Part shown: positions 45,701 to 60,700 of the stretch, piece by piece
Position numbering within the stretch: the stretch's first letter is position 1
Layout of the letters: each line of letters starts with the position of its first letter
Assembly (NCBI GenBank): GCA_951804985.1
Contig: OX638132.1
Location: 102,662,026 to 102,726,025, forward strand
Reading direction: 5' to 3'
Source of the DNA: Dryomyza anilis
Taxonomy: Eukaryota; Arthropoda; Insecta; Diptera; Dryomyzidae
DNA length: 64,000 bases
Notes under the pieces: generated by a model
Told to the model about the DNA's origin: nothing
The model's database searches: none
The model's input: the letters and a program-made list of their open reading frames with translations, nothing else
Program-made: the position numbers and the translations under genes

Positions 45701-48700
45701 TAGTTTTCCATTAATCCTGATTTATCAGTTATACGGACAAAATCGATTCAGAAGGTCAGAAGGGTGCTACAAATGGCTGAATAAACCCTTTCCGGCTTAG
45801 TGTTGGATATAAAAATTGTTTTAGAATTCAATTCAAATAGGAAAAAAATATTTATTAATATTTTATTTTATTACAATATTTTTCGGGGGATACGTTGACA
45901 ACAATATAACATAAAAATTAAAAAAAAAACTCAACAGTTCTGTGAATATTAAATATTATAAAAGTGTTTTTGGTTGACAAATACCAAAACCTACTCTGTT
46001 TTTATATAAAATCGTAGTTCAATAAGAGCCTTACACTGAGATTTGATTAACTGTTAACCGCTAATATCCGTTTTTTTCCATAAAATATTAGAATAAAAAC
46101 AGATTATGAAAGTGTTGTGTATAGCAATCACTAAACAATTTTGATACAATGTAACGTGTCGTAAAATATAAAACAAATCATTTGACGATTATATATGAAT
46201 TCGATAAAATAATGAAACATTTTTGATATGAAATTGTATAAAATCGACGTTTAAGAATACTTTTTGTCTATGTTTATTGATTTTTGCTATAAAAACTAGT
46301 TTGCAATTTTTAAACGTTGAAATACGATTGATGAGATTAAAATGTTTTCATTAATGTATGCAAAAGTTGCTCTAATCGACTAGAAGTCGTCGTCGGATCT
46401 TAAAATATTTTTGTAAACGTATTATTGAAAATTTCAAAACGTATTTCAACAACGACGATATGTTCATTATATTTTTTTTACAAATTAACCAACGCTCAGG
46501 GAATAGCGTTTATTCATGCAATGCATAGTGTTGATCGTAGGAAAGGATTCTAGGTTTGAGGGAGGGAGAAAAGTTGAAGTAGTGTCGGTGAATGTTTGTT
46601 TTGAATTTGCCAATATCAAAAATATCGGGTAAAACAAACGTTGAAAGATTGTTTCACAAACGTATCGTGCAACTGAAAAACGAATATCTAAAATTTCATG
46701 TTTTTCTTATTTAATTCAACGCCTTGAATCTGGAAGCCGTTTTCTTTCATATACTGAATTAGTCATATGGGCGAAAAATGAAACAGTCTTAGTGCCTGAT
46801 CAAATCTATTTTGAATGTCTTCTTTATAACAGGACAACTCTTCAGAACCTAATAGATTCAATCAATGTCTACCGCATTAATAATTGGGTTAGATTTGGCT
46901 TGAATTAAATCCATAGTTTCGTAGACTACATCCAGCTATTTATATCATTAAATTTTTTGGATCTACATAAAGGTCTATGTTGGTTAATATAATATATGAA
47001 TCATTTTATTATCAACTTCTCCAGAGATTTCATCCAGCAGTGGTCCAAATAATTTTTTTCGATTTAGTGGTTTATATCCAAGTCTTAAATTTTTAAAAAA
47101 TTATTCTTACTCTGAAAACCACAAATATATTTCTTCGTTGTAATTCGAAAAATGTACAAAAATCAATAAAACCCAAAAAAAAAATGTCCAACAATCATGG
47201 ATACATCCAGCCCTGATACATTATGCCTAACCAATAAACGAAATAAAGTCGACTTTAAAGAAAATATCCGCTTTTTTGGCAAAGAAATATTTGATAAAAT
47301 GTTCAATATATTTTTAAATCTATTTTTAAATTTGACATTTTTCCTTTATTGATTTTAAATTAAAAAAAAACAAAAAAAGCTTATGGTATGAAAATGCTAA
47401 GAGACTGCCTCACGTTCCATACAAAACAAAATCCATCCATCCCTTAAAATGAATATTTTTCTAATGATTGTTAAAATATTTCTACTCTACCGTTAAACGT
47501 TGGTGAGCTTCAAATTATTAAAAATTTACTTTTGTTCGTTATGTACATTTTGCCTGCAAAAATGGTCAAGTGTATTATAATTCTAAACATTCTTGAGATT
47601 TGCATTAATATTTTTTGAGATAGACTTCATTTAATTAGTTTTATGTTATTTTAGTTAAGTGTATCATATGAAAATTGATGTTTCGAACAATAAATGGAAA
47701 TTTTTATAATCAAAAGGGGACCGGACGAAAAATAAGCGAACAATACACCATACAGTCATTTTTATAAATTAAATATCGTTCTTGGTACTAAGTTGTTTTT
47801 AAATGATTTATTTCAGTCTTTATTTCTACATTATACTTAAATGTAAATACCCATTTAATCAAATATAGGCATAACTAGGAAATGTTAAGCATTGCTTTAC
47901 GAAAGCCTGGGCATTTGAGTGAAAACTAAATATTGGGAACAGCAGAAAACAAATTCATACAAATTGAAATTTAAGGGGTGTATGCGAGTTTATCGAAATT
48001 GTCAGTAATGCAGTGTTTAATATACAATTTAGCATATTTTCCAGCAATCTGAATCTATCGGCAATTTAGTTTTGTCTGCAAATTTAGACAATCTTATCGC
48101 ACAGAACCTTAATATGGTTTCGATCATAGGTTAATTCAGGTGCATTTTTCATTTTCTCGCCCATATGAATAGTTCAGTATACACAAAGTATGTTTTAACC
48201 AAAGGTTATACAACAGTTCTCGGCAGCGAATGGGTGGGAAGGACTAACTTTTAAAAACTATTGAAATTATGTTATTTATAAAAAAAAAACAATAAAAACA
48301 AAAAAAAAATCCGGTGGAGTTGATTGAAAATAAAAATCAGGATATTTTCCAGCCCTGACCAGATAGGACTATTTTTTAGGACTATGTGGTTCCGGTATTT
48401 TAGTCCAATACACTTGAAAGAATTATGTAATTAAAATAAAAACCCTTTATTTTCAAGATGCTGCGCAATAAGCTTAGCTTCCGATGCATGTAGGCTACTT
48501 TCATACTATGACCTTAGGTTCAATTTTTTCTAATTATGCGCAATATTGACTATAGTAGTAGTAGACACTTAAAATGACACAAGCCAATGACTTTTATTTG
48601 TAATATAATTAATTTTCTATTTTTTGTAATACCTATTTCAGAGATTCGCATTCGGCACATTTAGCACGTATAGTTTTAGGTATTACGTTTTTTTTTTTCA

Positions 48701-51700
48701 TTAATGCGTATTTTAACCACATTATTCTTCCCTCTCGGATCATGTGTCTTCTGTCGATAGACAGACAGACACTTCGTGTGTGAACAAATACAACTGTTTG
48801 CGCTTTTGTTGCTTTAAGTCATATTAATTGTTGCTGCTTCGTAGAAATAAATATAAAGTACGTTTCTTCTTATATGAGAAAGTCACAGGTAGAAAGTTCT
48901 TTTTTAAATGCTATTTTATGCAAAACTATTGCATATTTTATTTCAAAACTCTACATGTGTTTTAAATGTTCGACAACCATTAGTTACCATCATACTGTGC
49001 CCTGCTGCCTGCTATATTCAATGAATTCAAATCGAAAAAATAATAAAACAATCGTCAATTAAAGCAACTAAGAAGTTAAGTGGAAGAAGCGAGGCTGAGT
49101 TGGCTGGCTGGTTGGTTGGTGCTGGTGGCTCCCTCGTTCATTCGGTCGATCCGTCCGTCCGCCCGTCGTTCGTTAGTTATTTAGTTCGCTCTGTTGAAAA
49201 ATTTAGATTCATAAAATATATAAAAATTTTTGTTGTTCAGAATGACAGTGGAAAAGAATCTGTGGGAATTGAGTTTGTATTGGTGGTGGTAGCCCGATGG
49301 CTGGCACCACTCGTGTGTATGCGGGATGTTTGTCCAGTGTACGTATTGTGTCTTCGGGTGTGTGCGTGCGTTCGCTGCCCACAAACACACATAGTGGCAC
49401 ACGCAAACACAAACGTCGTCGTCGTTCAGTCGGTCGGTGCGCACAAGACAAGTTGTTGTTGTTGGTTGCATTAGAGTTGCCAACAGTACATTTTTTAATG
49501 ATTTTATCTAGCTCCCAAAATTAAATTTTGAATTCATTATTCAACCCAATCGAGAAACACGTCGGGAAACATTTGACAAAAAAGCAATCAATTTCATCGG
49601 AACATATTCGAAAATTTTCATCGGCAAAAATCAATCGAGTTTCCCGTCGAGTGAAAATTTACTCACATTTTATTTTTATGTGAAAACATGAAATTTTACA
49701 TTTTTAATAATTGATTGCAGAATGAAAATAGAAAAGATGAAAAAAATATTAAGTTGTTCATTGGGAAACTTGAATTAGATTTTATTAAGTCATTCGTTCA
49801 TTGTTTTCTTTCGTTCGGAATAGTCGACCTTATTTCGTTTATTGGTTATGCTGTGAGAGCCTAAGTGCGCTTGCGTCGTTTGAAAATGAATTCATCAATT
49901 ATGAAATACGCAACATACGAACGCAGATCTATTGGAATTTTAAATTTTTATAGTGTGTTTCAAAGTAAAGTTGGCTGCAGAAGCGGTGGTTGTATAAGCT
50001 AAATAATCAAAATACACAAGGCTCATTTGTTTTTAGGGTGAGCTTTAAAACTAGAATAACACATCGAATTCACATCACCAACAATGAATACATTTTTGTC
50101 AAATATCAATAAATGGAGGGAAATTTCTTGTTGACACATAATTTTTTTAATGTTCTTATTGTTTCGATTATTCTTTAAAATTTCCAAATTTATTAAATTT
50201 TGAATAATAATTCAATACTGAGGATTTTCATCATAGTCTAAAAACTTCAAAATATCGATCCGATTTCACACACTTTTATTTAACTACATTTTTGATTAGT
50301 TTCTTTATACTTTTATATCATTTTTTGAGATTTGGGGATATAGGACGCAAATTTCTAATATGTGAATAATATTCTGAGGGTGTTTACCATTATTAAGAAT
50401 TTTCAAATTGAGATATTCAATTAAACATCTCATATTTATATTATCCGCACCAAATTCTAGGGTATTCCATATCCATATTTGAACCGACTTTAAGTACCGC
50501 CTATGTGACTTAACTTTCTCCACTGGTTTTTTTTTAGGATTTAACCTTTTTTGCATTTTAATCGCTAAAGTACAACATATGAGCCGCTTACTTGCAGCTC
50601 ATGTTTAAGTAGTAAATTTAATTCTCAACGAAATTGAATGACTGAATCGAGTGCTTTGATACTTAAATTAAAAAAAAAATATATATTAAAAAAATTGAGT
50701 AAATCGATTTGGCTATTGAGTGATTCATATGATTAGACAACTATATTTGTATGTTAAAATTATTATAAAAGTTTTAAAAATTCGCATTTCGAGGATATAT
50801 TTCAGTATCCCTACAAACAATACGATTGCTATTTTTTTATTTCGATAAAATAATTTGAAATAGAATTGTGTATTCATTGGACTTTTTGACAAAAACTTAA
50901 TTTATCTGTGTATATCATCATATACGTCAATTTGTTGTTGCATCCCTTATAAAAGTGAAATACCACAAGTGTTGTATTTGAGAGTAGCCCTGAGGCATGT
51001 TTTTGGTGTCGTATATTGTGAAATGAAGAAAAATTGTAAAATTGCACATAAAATGTTAATTTATTTGTTTTTATTTTGAAATCGAGGAATATTTATGATA
51101 ATTTCAAAAATCCTAATTTTATAAGAATCAACTGCATTTATTGGATGAAATATTTTAACAAGCAGAAAAGTAGTGCTCACTGTTCAATTGCCGTACTGTC
51201 GTATTCGTACAAATTTGTACAAATACCATGAAACTGTGAATACGCTAAATGTCTCAAAAAGTCTACTAGGCATATTATAAAATCCGTTTTCGGTCAAATT
51301 TAAGTATTCGACACACATATTATGGGCCTATAAACAATATGCATGTGGTTTTCATGTAATTTTCAAATCATTAAAGTAAAGATATTTGTATTCGAATACT
51401 TTTTTTTTAAATAATGCCTTATAAAGAGAATAGAGATAAATAGTATAAAATCACGACAATATTTGGTGAAACTTGGCATCCCTATATGGGCCAGTGTCAG
51501 TGAGTTTCTAATACACCAAAAACAACAATCGACAACGACGACGTCGGAACAAAAATCGAGAACAACAACGACTGCGATGAAAACGATGGTTTTTGATGAA
51601 AACAAGAGCCGAAGTCAAAGTACGCTGCTACTCCAATCCAATACATTCCGATCCGGTTATGCGAAAAGTGTGGCTTCGTACTATAGCCCGAATGTAGTTA

Positions 51701-54700
51701 GTTTAGGAAAACGTAGTAGAATGCAAACGTAGTAAAAGTTTTTTTTTTTTTTTTGGTTTTATTATCACCGGAAAATTGCTCTTTGCCTGGTTAACGCATC
51801 AATTGTTCTCGTGCTGCGTGTGACTCGACCGACGTACGTACTACGTTCCTCGTTCGAAGCACATTTTCTATTTTGACCATTTGCAGGCTGACTGGCTGGC
51901 GCTGGTGATGGCGAGTGCTGATTCTGATTCAGGTCGGCCTACGAATGGAGTCGAAAGCGAAGCAAAGATTAGTAGGCAACATAAACGAAAACAATCATAT
52001 ACAAAGATGAACGAATGAAAGGTAGGCAACAGACGACAGCGATCAGAAGGTGTAAACTACAAGAACTGTAAAAACTGATGTGTTTTACACATTGAAGGTT
52101 ATGCACGAACATCATATAGAGAATGTGCAAAATGAGTATAGAGCAGAGAACACACAGAGGGAATAGCGAATGAAACATGAACGATTAGAGAGAGACACCT
52201 TTCCTTACGTGCGAGAGACCGAAAGACAGACATACAGCAGCAGCTGCTAAAGGGCGATGCATAAAACTAGTAGTTGATTTCCTTAAGTATCAAGCGAAGG
52301 TTTCGTTTATATATTTTTGTTCATTTAGTTTGCAAATTAATTGCGGAATTAATGATGATTCATCAGTCATTCCCCGAAGTATGTTTAAAGTAACGAGTTA
52401 CAGAAAATACGACTCGAATGTGCGAGTAACAAACTAAAGTACAGCGAGACAACAGCAACGAGAAGAAGTCAGGCAGTGTTGGGACAGACAGACCATTGGA
52501 CAGACATATAGACCTGACAGACAACGATGACGACCGTTCAAACAAAGTTTATGGAATCCATATTAAATTCCTCAAATTCGTCGCGACAGCAACAATGAAA
52601 GTTTGCGGCATACGAACTTTAAATACGAATCATCATTACTATCACCATCACGCTGTCGAATTCCAGCAACAGTCAGCCAGCCAGCCAACATTGTAGCTTT
52701 AATACATACGAATTATAATAAATATTTTAAAACTTGTAATTATGACGTTACTTCAAATTGATAACAAGTCGAACGATACATTTGTGCACTTCAACGCAGT
52801 GGGGGAATAATATAAAAATAAATAATTTTAATAAAACTTGAAATTAAAAAGCTTTTAAAAATCACTTATATTACTTAAAAGTTCATTTATGGGGTCAGTG
52901 CACTTTTTTTTCTTTTTAACCTTTACCCAGTATAGACTTTTCGAGCCATTAATAAATCAATGTTAATTGTTAACAAAAAGAAAAGATTTTATTAATTTTA
53001 TGATGAAAAAATGATTTGATGGGAATTTGACAAATTAGAGGGCGTGCGACTAAAACTTAATTCTGAGTTAAATACATATAAAATTTGAAAATGGCACACA
53101 AATCAGAAAACATGAATATGGGGCATTTCGATTAAAATTTCAATATTCGACAATATAAACTGAATAAAATTCGTTTTACTGAACTTGAAGAACTTAAATT
53201 TGATAAAAACCTTTATTTTGTATTTAAACCTGAAATCTGGATAAGAGAAAAAAAAAAATTCGGTAGAATGAAAATTTAAGGGTGTGTGCGAAGTTGTTAA
53301 GAAACAGTTTTTTTTAAATATTTCGATGATATTAAGGTGGAATTTGTATCAAAAATCAAATATAATATAAAAGTTATACAAAAAAACTACCGTTTAACTG
53401 TGTGTTTACCGGAAATATGACCGCAAAATTCATGAAAAATGACAGAAATAATTTTGTCTCAAGTAGCTCTTCAATTTTTAAAGTCCCTAAATTCATAGAT
53501 ATCAATTGCCATGTTTTAATATTTACTTTCGACTGAAATTCAATTATTTTACCCTGCAAATCGAATTGACACGGTTTAAATTCAATTGGAAATTTGTTGA
53601 AATAATGAATTCTGTAACAGCACAAAAAAAATTGAATAGTATTGAAATTTGAATGGTTTAATGAGTATTAAACTGTTTTTTATCAAAGAAAATTCTATTA
53701 ATTGTTTATTAAGTCCTCTCAGTGATGTATTTTGCGAGTATATAGGGTAGTTTCGTATTCAATTGAGTCCACTAAACCCACATTTACCCGCACTTATGAA
53801 ATTACACGTCATTTGAATCAATTATATTTGATTAGTCACTTTTATTTTTTATTTTTACACAATACAAAATTTGAAAAATGCATCACTGAGTCCTCTCTAT
53901 ATGAATTATATGTTTAAATCATTGATTATTTTATGTTTTGCCTTTAATTCTAATAGAAGAATCAATAATCAAATTGAATTTGTTTAAAAAATGTTCAAGA
54001 ATTATTTTTTATGAATATTCCGAAGTCTAGAAAATATTTAAAGTACTCTTAATAACTTGTTCAGTTCAAATTAAATTTGTTTATTGAAAAATGAATACAT
54101 CCGATATTGATTTAGGGTGTGTGTGAATTCGACTAAATTCGATTTTCATTCGATCTCCATTCGGTAACCGGTAATTGTTAAAGTCAGTAATCAATAGATT
54201 AACTTTGTTTGTTGTCATTCAATTTAGTCTGCTCGAAAATTTGCTAAATTCAAGAGTCAACACTGCATTACCGACAAAATTTAGTTTAGTCCACAATTTA
54301 GTCGAATTCGTACACGTCCTTAATACCTATTACAAGTAAAATAGCATTAATGTTTTGGTTTAATGGTTTTTATCGATTATTTGATAACATTATTGATTGA
54401 ATTAAACGATCTATTAAGCAAATAAATGATATTGGTAAAATGGGTTGAGGATACGATGGTTTACAATGAGATTCTGCATGTGTTTAATAACTTTATATTA
54501 AACAATACTTCAAATAGTTATCTAAATTATTTTAAAAGTTCTAAAATATATTTTTGTGTTTGTTTATTTTAAGGGTATGTGCGAATATAACGCTAGTTGA
54601 CTAAAATGTACCTAATATCGATAGGGCAGTGTGATTTTGTATGCTTACTGTGCACTGTTTTATCGATATTACCAAATTGGCTATATTACACTACCCAATA

Positions 54701-57700
54701 CGATTTTTCCAATGGAGGATATCCAGTAAAAATCAACAACCACGAATTATATAAAATTGGTGTATGGGATGTCCATGGAAACCATTTTTTTCTCGTTTTG
54801 TTGAGTCTTTATTAGCTCAGGGCCTCCGAATACAAATTAGTTTTCAAAATTATTTGCCATTGTTGTAGTATTTTTGTTTTTTTTTTGTTCATTTAGTAAC
54901 AATAAAACCTAAACGTTTTTCACTGTGTACACATTTTATTTTTAATAAATACATCTGGATGTTCTTTTTGTTTTTATTTTTTTTTTCGTTTCATTTTTAG
55001 TTCCTTTTGGCATTGTGTCGAAGGCCAGACCTTTTGGTAAGTTGCGCGTTTTTTTGCCCTTAGTTTATACTGTATAAACGTATGAATTTTTTTTTAATAT
55101 TCTAAAATGTTGCTTAACTTAATACGTTTAATTTATTGAAATTTACAAAAAATTAAAATAAAAATAAGACCTAACAAACTAAAAACAAAACTATCTGTGC
55201 TCCAAGTTGTTAATTTACCTTGTTTACCAAATACTACTCAACAACTTTTGCTGGCCTTAGACAACAAGAATGTTTAAAAAATACAACTATATTTGTCAAT
55301 TCAAATTAACTTTGCACTAATATCATTTATTATTTTAATTTTTACATGTTGCGCCTTTGCAAGTCAATGCAGTACTAAATGTGGAAACCTTTTGGGTTTC
55401 TTCTTAATTAAGATTGCTTCAGTTGATAGATGTGTTTTTGATTAATTTTAATTCTTACTTATGACTGGATGTTTAACGTGCTGTGATTATACAAATCTTG
55501 TAAATTTTCAGGATGACATACCTGAGTCTGATCCGGACAGCTGTGGTCATGACGCCGAGGGAAACGATGACGAAGACGATGGCGATGACGAGGACGAAGA
55601 CGAGGAGGATGAGGAAGACGACGATGAGGACGAGAACGATGATGATGACGACGACGATGATGATGACGAGGAGATCGATGACGAGGAGGAGGACGAAGAA
55701 ATTCAAGATCCCAATGAGGTCAGCGGAAATTTCCTGCTTGATTCTAACTCGGATCGAAGTCGAAATCTAACAGCATTATTTGAAGCAGCAGGTAGTTTAT
55801 ATTTTTTGTATTTTTAAATTAAATTTAAATTCATAAATTAATATTTTCACAGCTAATGAAAAGGCACCCGTTCTACGTCATGCCACCCATGCTATTGATG
55901 AAACCAAGCAGGCGCTGACCAAAATGCGCTGTGCCAGCAGTCCACGCGACAAAACGTAATTTTCCGTTTTTTAATTTAAAATACAAGGTGTTCATTTTCT
56001 TTTTTTTTTGATTTTTGCACTCAATGTAGCATCTTCTCACGCACCTTGATCGCCGCCTGCACGGACAACGATGTCAACACTGTGCGTCGTCTACTCGGCA
56101 AGGGCAACGTCAACATCAACGAGTCGACCGACGATGGCGAGTCACTGCTCTCGATGGCCTGCTCTGCTGGCTACTATGAGTTGGCACAGGTCTTGTTGGC
56201 CATGTCGGCCGCACAAGTCGAGGACAAGGGCCAAAAGGATTGTACGCCACTAATGGAGGCAGCATCCGCTGGTCATTTGGAGATTGTCAAGTTGCTGCTC
56301 AGCCATAATGCGGATGTTAATGCGCATTGTGCGACTGGCAATACGCCGCTGATGTTTGCGTGCGCTGGCGGTCATGTGGAAGTGGTCAAGGAACTGCTTA
56401 AGCATGGCGCCAACGTTGAGGAACAGAACGAGAACGGGCACACGCCACTGATGGAAGCAGCCTCCGCGGGACACGTCGAAGTGGCAAAGGTATGTTTTAT
56501 TGGAATATTTAAAATAAAACTAAAATTGCTATGCAGGAATATGGTGTATTCAGTTATTATATATTTCGAAAAAGATATTATTGAGTTGAAATACAAGAAA
56601 TAATTTTTGTAGTTTCTAATTCAAACAGTAGTTCCAATAAATATTAATAAAATCGTATTACTGAAATTGTCGTTTATCGACAAATATTGATTTAAATAAA
56701 TTAACTGCCTTAGAAATAATAAGAGTGTTGCTATTACGGAACACGATTTAGCCAATATTGTTCAATAATAGAAAATTAAATAATTTCATAATATAAAAAA
56801 TACGGAATATAAGAATGATATAAGTCGTATTACCTAATTCGAATATTGACAATGTTAATAATTTTCATCAAATATTGAATTAAATAAATAAGCTAAAAAT
56901 AATAAGCGTTCGTAATGATAAAAGTGTTGCTATTACTGAAGACGAATTATGTATTTCAAAATATGAAAAATTCAAAATAGAAGAATATATCATAATAATT
57001 ACCGTTCTCATATTCCTGCATAGCAGCTAGCAAATGATTAAAATCCGAGTTTGGAGATACACTGCATGATTGATCTGCGCCCTATGATTGAGTTACTAAT
57101 CGGGTGTTAGACTCGTGCAGTTTCTATGACAAAGTTTGATCTTATCTGATGCACTATTTCGAAGAGTGGGTGTTCAATATTTAAGATTTATAAAAAAAGA
57201 AAATAAAAACTAGAAATTGAAATTCTTAAAATTGCCCTAAGTAAACTTTCGCACGGAAATAAAATAAAAATCGAAACAGACTAAAATTCTATAGTTTTTT
57301 TTTATAAATTTTCAAGTTTGAAAATTGTTTTAAATGTAGTGCTCTTTTCTGTCATTCGTAACAAATGACAATTAGACGAAAGTGACGTAATTTGAAACAG
57401 ATTTCAATGTTTTCAAAGTTTGCCCTCAAATATTCAAATCGTCGTACGTTATAAAATACTAAAAGTGTTGGTTAAAATGTATACTCCTGATTACTACTAC
57501 TAAAACCTTCCTTTTTATAAAACGAGCTCTTTTAATATAATAAATTGAACCACTCCAATTCTTCTTCCCCACCAGACGCTCTCTAAGATAGTTCACAATT
57601 GAAAAATACTGACCTTTATATATTTTTGTCAACTCACACAGGTTCTACTTGAGCATGGCGCCGGCATCAACACCCACTCCAATGAGTTCAAGGAGAGCGC

Positions 57701-60700
57701 ACTAACGCTCGCCTGCTACAAGGGCCACCTGAACATGGTTCGTTTTCTGCTGCAGGCCGGCGCCGATCAAGAGCACAAAACCGATGAAATGCACACCGCA
57801 CTCATGGAGGCTTCCATGGACGGACACGTCGAGGTGGCGCGTCTGCTGCTCGACTCGGGCGCTCAGGTCAACATGCCGACCGACTCATTCGAGTCGCCGC
57901 TCACATTGGCCGCATGTGGTGGTCACGTTGAACTTGCTACGCTGCTCATTGAACGTGGCGCCAACATTGAAGAGGTCAATGACGAGGGCTACACACCACT
58001 GATGGAGGCGGCGCGTGAAGGACACGAAGAAATGGTGGCACTGCTGCTCAGCAAAGGTGCCAACATCAATGCAACCACAGAGGAGACGCAGGAAACCGCG
58101 CTGACACTCGCCTGCTGCGGCGGCTTTAGCGAAGTCGCAGAGTTTCTGATTAAAGAAGGCGCCAACCTGGAGCTGGGCGCCTCAACGCCACTCATGGAGG
58201 CTGCGCAAGAGGGTCACACCGATTTGGTGCGTTTTCTGTTGCAGAACAAAGCCAACGTGCATGCGGAGACGCAAACGGGCGACACGGCGCTGACGCATGC
58301 CGCCGAGAATGGTCACACTGATGCCGCCGAGGTGCTGCTCAGCTATGGCGCCGAACTCGAGCACGAGTCGGAGGGCGGTCGCACGCCTCTGATGAAAGCC
58401 TGTCGCGCCGGTCACCTTTGCACCGTCAAGTTTCTAATACAGAAAGGCGCCGATGTCAATAAGCAAACCACCAGCAATGATCATACGCCGCTTTCGCTCG
58501 CATGTGCCGGCGGTCATCAGGCGGTTGTTGAGCTGCTGCTCAAGAGTGGCGCCGATCCGTTTCACAAGCTCAAGGACAACAGCACAATGCTGATTGAGGC
58601 CGCCAAGGGCGGTCACACACGTGTCGTTGAGCTGCTCTTCAAATATCCGCACTTCATACAAAATCATCAGAACGAGTTGCAATCGGCGGTGGCAGCGGTA
58701 GCCGTTGCAAATAATGCTGCCGTCGGCGCCGGTGGCGTCATGAATAATGCCGCTAATGCTGCTGCTAATGCAGCGGCTGCCGGTCAACTGCGCCTCATCA
58801 ATCTGCAGCAGCAGAAGCAGCTGGAGCAGAAGCAAAAACAGCTGCAACAACAATTGCAGCAGCAGTTGCAACAGCTCAGTGCGCCACCCGGTCTGCATGA
58901 AGTATCGGAGGCGGTGCGTGCCTCCAATCAGCAGCTGTTTCATCAGCAGCAGTTTAGCGGCGCCGTTGCCGGTGGCGAATACATTGACGAACAGTTGCAA
59001 ATGGCCGCAGCCAATGCCAACGACGAGTTTGCAGCGATTGACATTAATTCGTTGAGTGCACAGCAGCAGGAGGCTTTAATTGCAAAGTCGCGTCTTTTCC
59101 ATCTGCAGGCGGGTTTCGAGCATGGTCTCAGCCACTCGCAGCAACAGCAGCCAGCGACAACTGTCGCCTGCAACAACAACAACAAAAGCAATGAGCTGAT
59201 CAATATTACCAATGTGCAAACGCTGCAGGCACCTGCCGCCGTTGCAGCAAGTTCTCCAACTGTTGCCGCTTCCATTGTGGCGCAGTCGCAGAAAATGAAG
59301 AGCGTCTTGCGTAAGAATCGACAGCCGCCCGCACCATTCGAGCTAAATCTTCCGCCGACAGCAGTGGTTGCTGGTAGCGAGGCGCCACCGCTTCCGTTGT
59401 CCGATCAGCAACAACTGCAGGAAGTGCGCTCACAACCATTGGGCGACGATGGCAGCGGCAACACACAGGAGCTGCGCAACTTTGTGTCCATGACGGAGGA
59501 GGAGCAGCATCGCTACTATATGCGCCGTCGCGTTTTTATGCAGAAGGTAAGTGCAATGCGAGAATGTGACATGTTTTCTTATTACGTATTTCGAAAATGC
59601 TATTATTGAGTTTGACAGAGACAGAAGCACGGAAAAGGTTTGAAAATGTTAGAAATTTGAGCTACAAATGCAAAATTTCTTGTATTACCTAAGAAATGTT
59701 ACAAATACTTAATATGAATTAACAATTACCTTATTTTGTATTAACTGTATTCATTATGTAACGTTTTCTTTAGATCGCAAATGAAAACAAGGCGGATGCG
59801 CCACCCGGCTCTTTGTTGACACTCAATTACGCCGACTTGGATGCAGCCGAGAGTGCAGAGGGGCTGCTCAAGCAACAAATGGGTGCGTTTTTTTGTTAAC
59901 TACCTACCAAAATTGTGGTCAATATTTTTATTATTGTTGTTCATTAACTTTAGCTTTGGAGAATTTGGATGACGGCTTAGCACTTAGCGTTTCCGATGTG
60001 CAGGCAGCCGTTAGCATGCATCCCAACAACATGCTCACCGAAGTATTGGATTCAATTTCGGGTGCCACTGCCGAGCAGCAGCTGTTGCAGCAATTGCAAC
60101 AGTCCGCGGCAACACCTCGCTCCTCCGGTGGCGTCGTTCTGAGCAAAGCCAACAAGAATGCGGCAGCCGCCGCAGCAGCTGTTGGTGGCACTCAGATCAC
60201 AACGCCGTCGGAGGTGTCGCAAAGCACCGCCATCAGCGATAGGCCGAAGGTGAAACCAGTCTCTAAGAAGGACGCCAAGAATTTACGCAAAACCGCATTC
60301 CCGCAGCTGCCGTTGCTGCAGCAAAACCAGATGGTTTCGATTTGTAACAATTTGGTGAGTTTTTCGTTTATAACCTCAAATATTTACTTTTTTTTTTTGG
60401 AAGTTTCATATAAAGTATAAAATTTTAATTAATATACAAAAAAATTGACGAAAAAACATTTCTTTGTTGGTGTGCAGCCGCTTTTGTTGACTTCCGAGTC
60501 CAACAACAAAGTGCATCTGCAAAATCAACACCAGCAGGCGCTTGCGAATCGTGTCGCGCTAGCCGCGCAGCAGGCCAAAGGCATCTCGTTGCCGCTCCCA
60601 CTACCACCACTACCGCCCGCAGTAACTGCTGCTGGAGCTGCTGCACCCTTGAATGTAGCAACCAGTGCTGCTGTAGCAGCCGCCGCAACTACACTAAGCA

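Larger units (their letters stand above)
44262..55511 (+). other. mask intron 1, 11.2 kb
   Basis: The donor GTGAGT follows codon 505 and the acceptor TTTTCAG precedes DDIPESD; the junction is phase 0. The intron is mostly AT-rich with one dispersed repeat and at least four related inverted-repeat elements. Two patches of balanced composition (about 49080-49480 and 51480-52720) stand out. Small alternatively spliced coding exons cannot be excluded. No recognisable nested gene. Confidence 0.75.

Noticed and set aside
48874..49062. Small plus-strand frame with Cys residues
   Set aside because: No signal peptide, domain or splice support; composition like surrounding intron.
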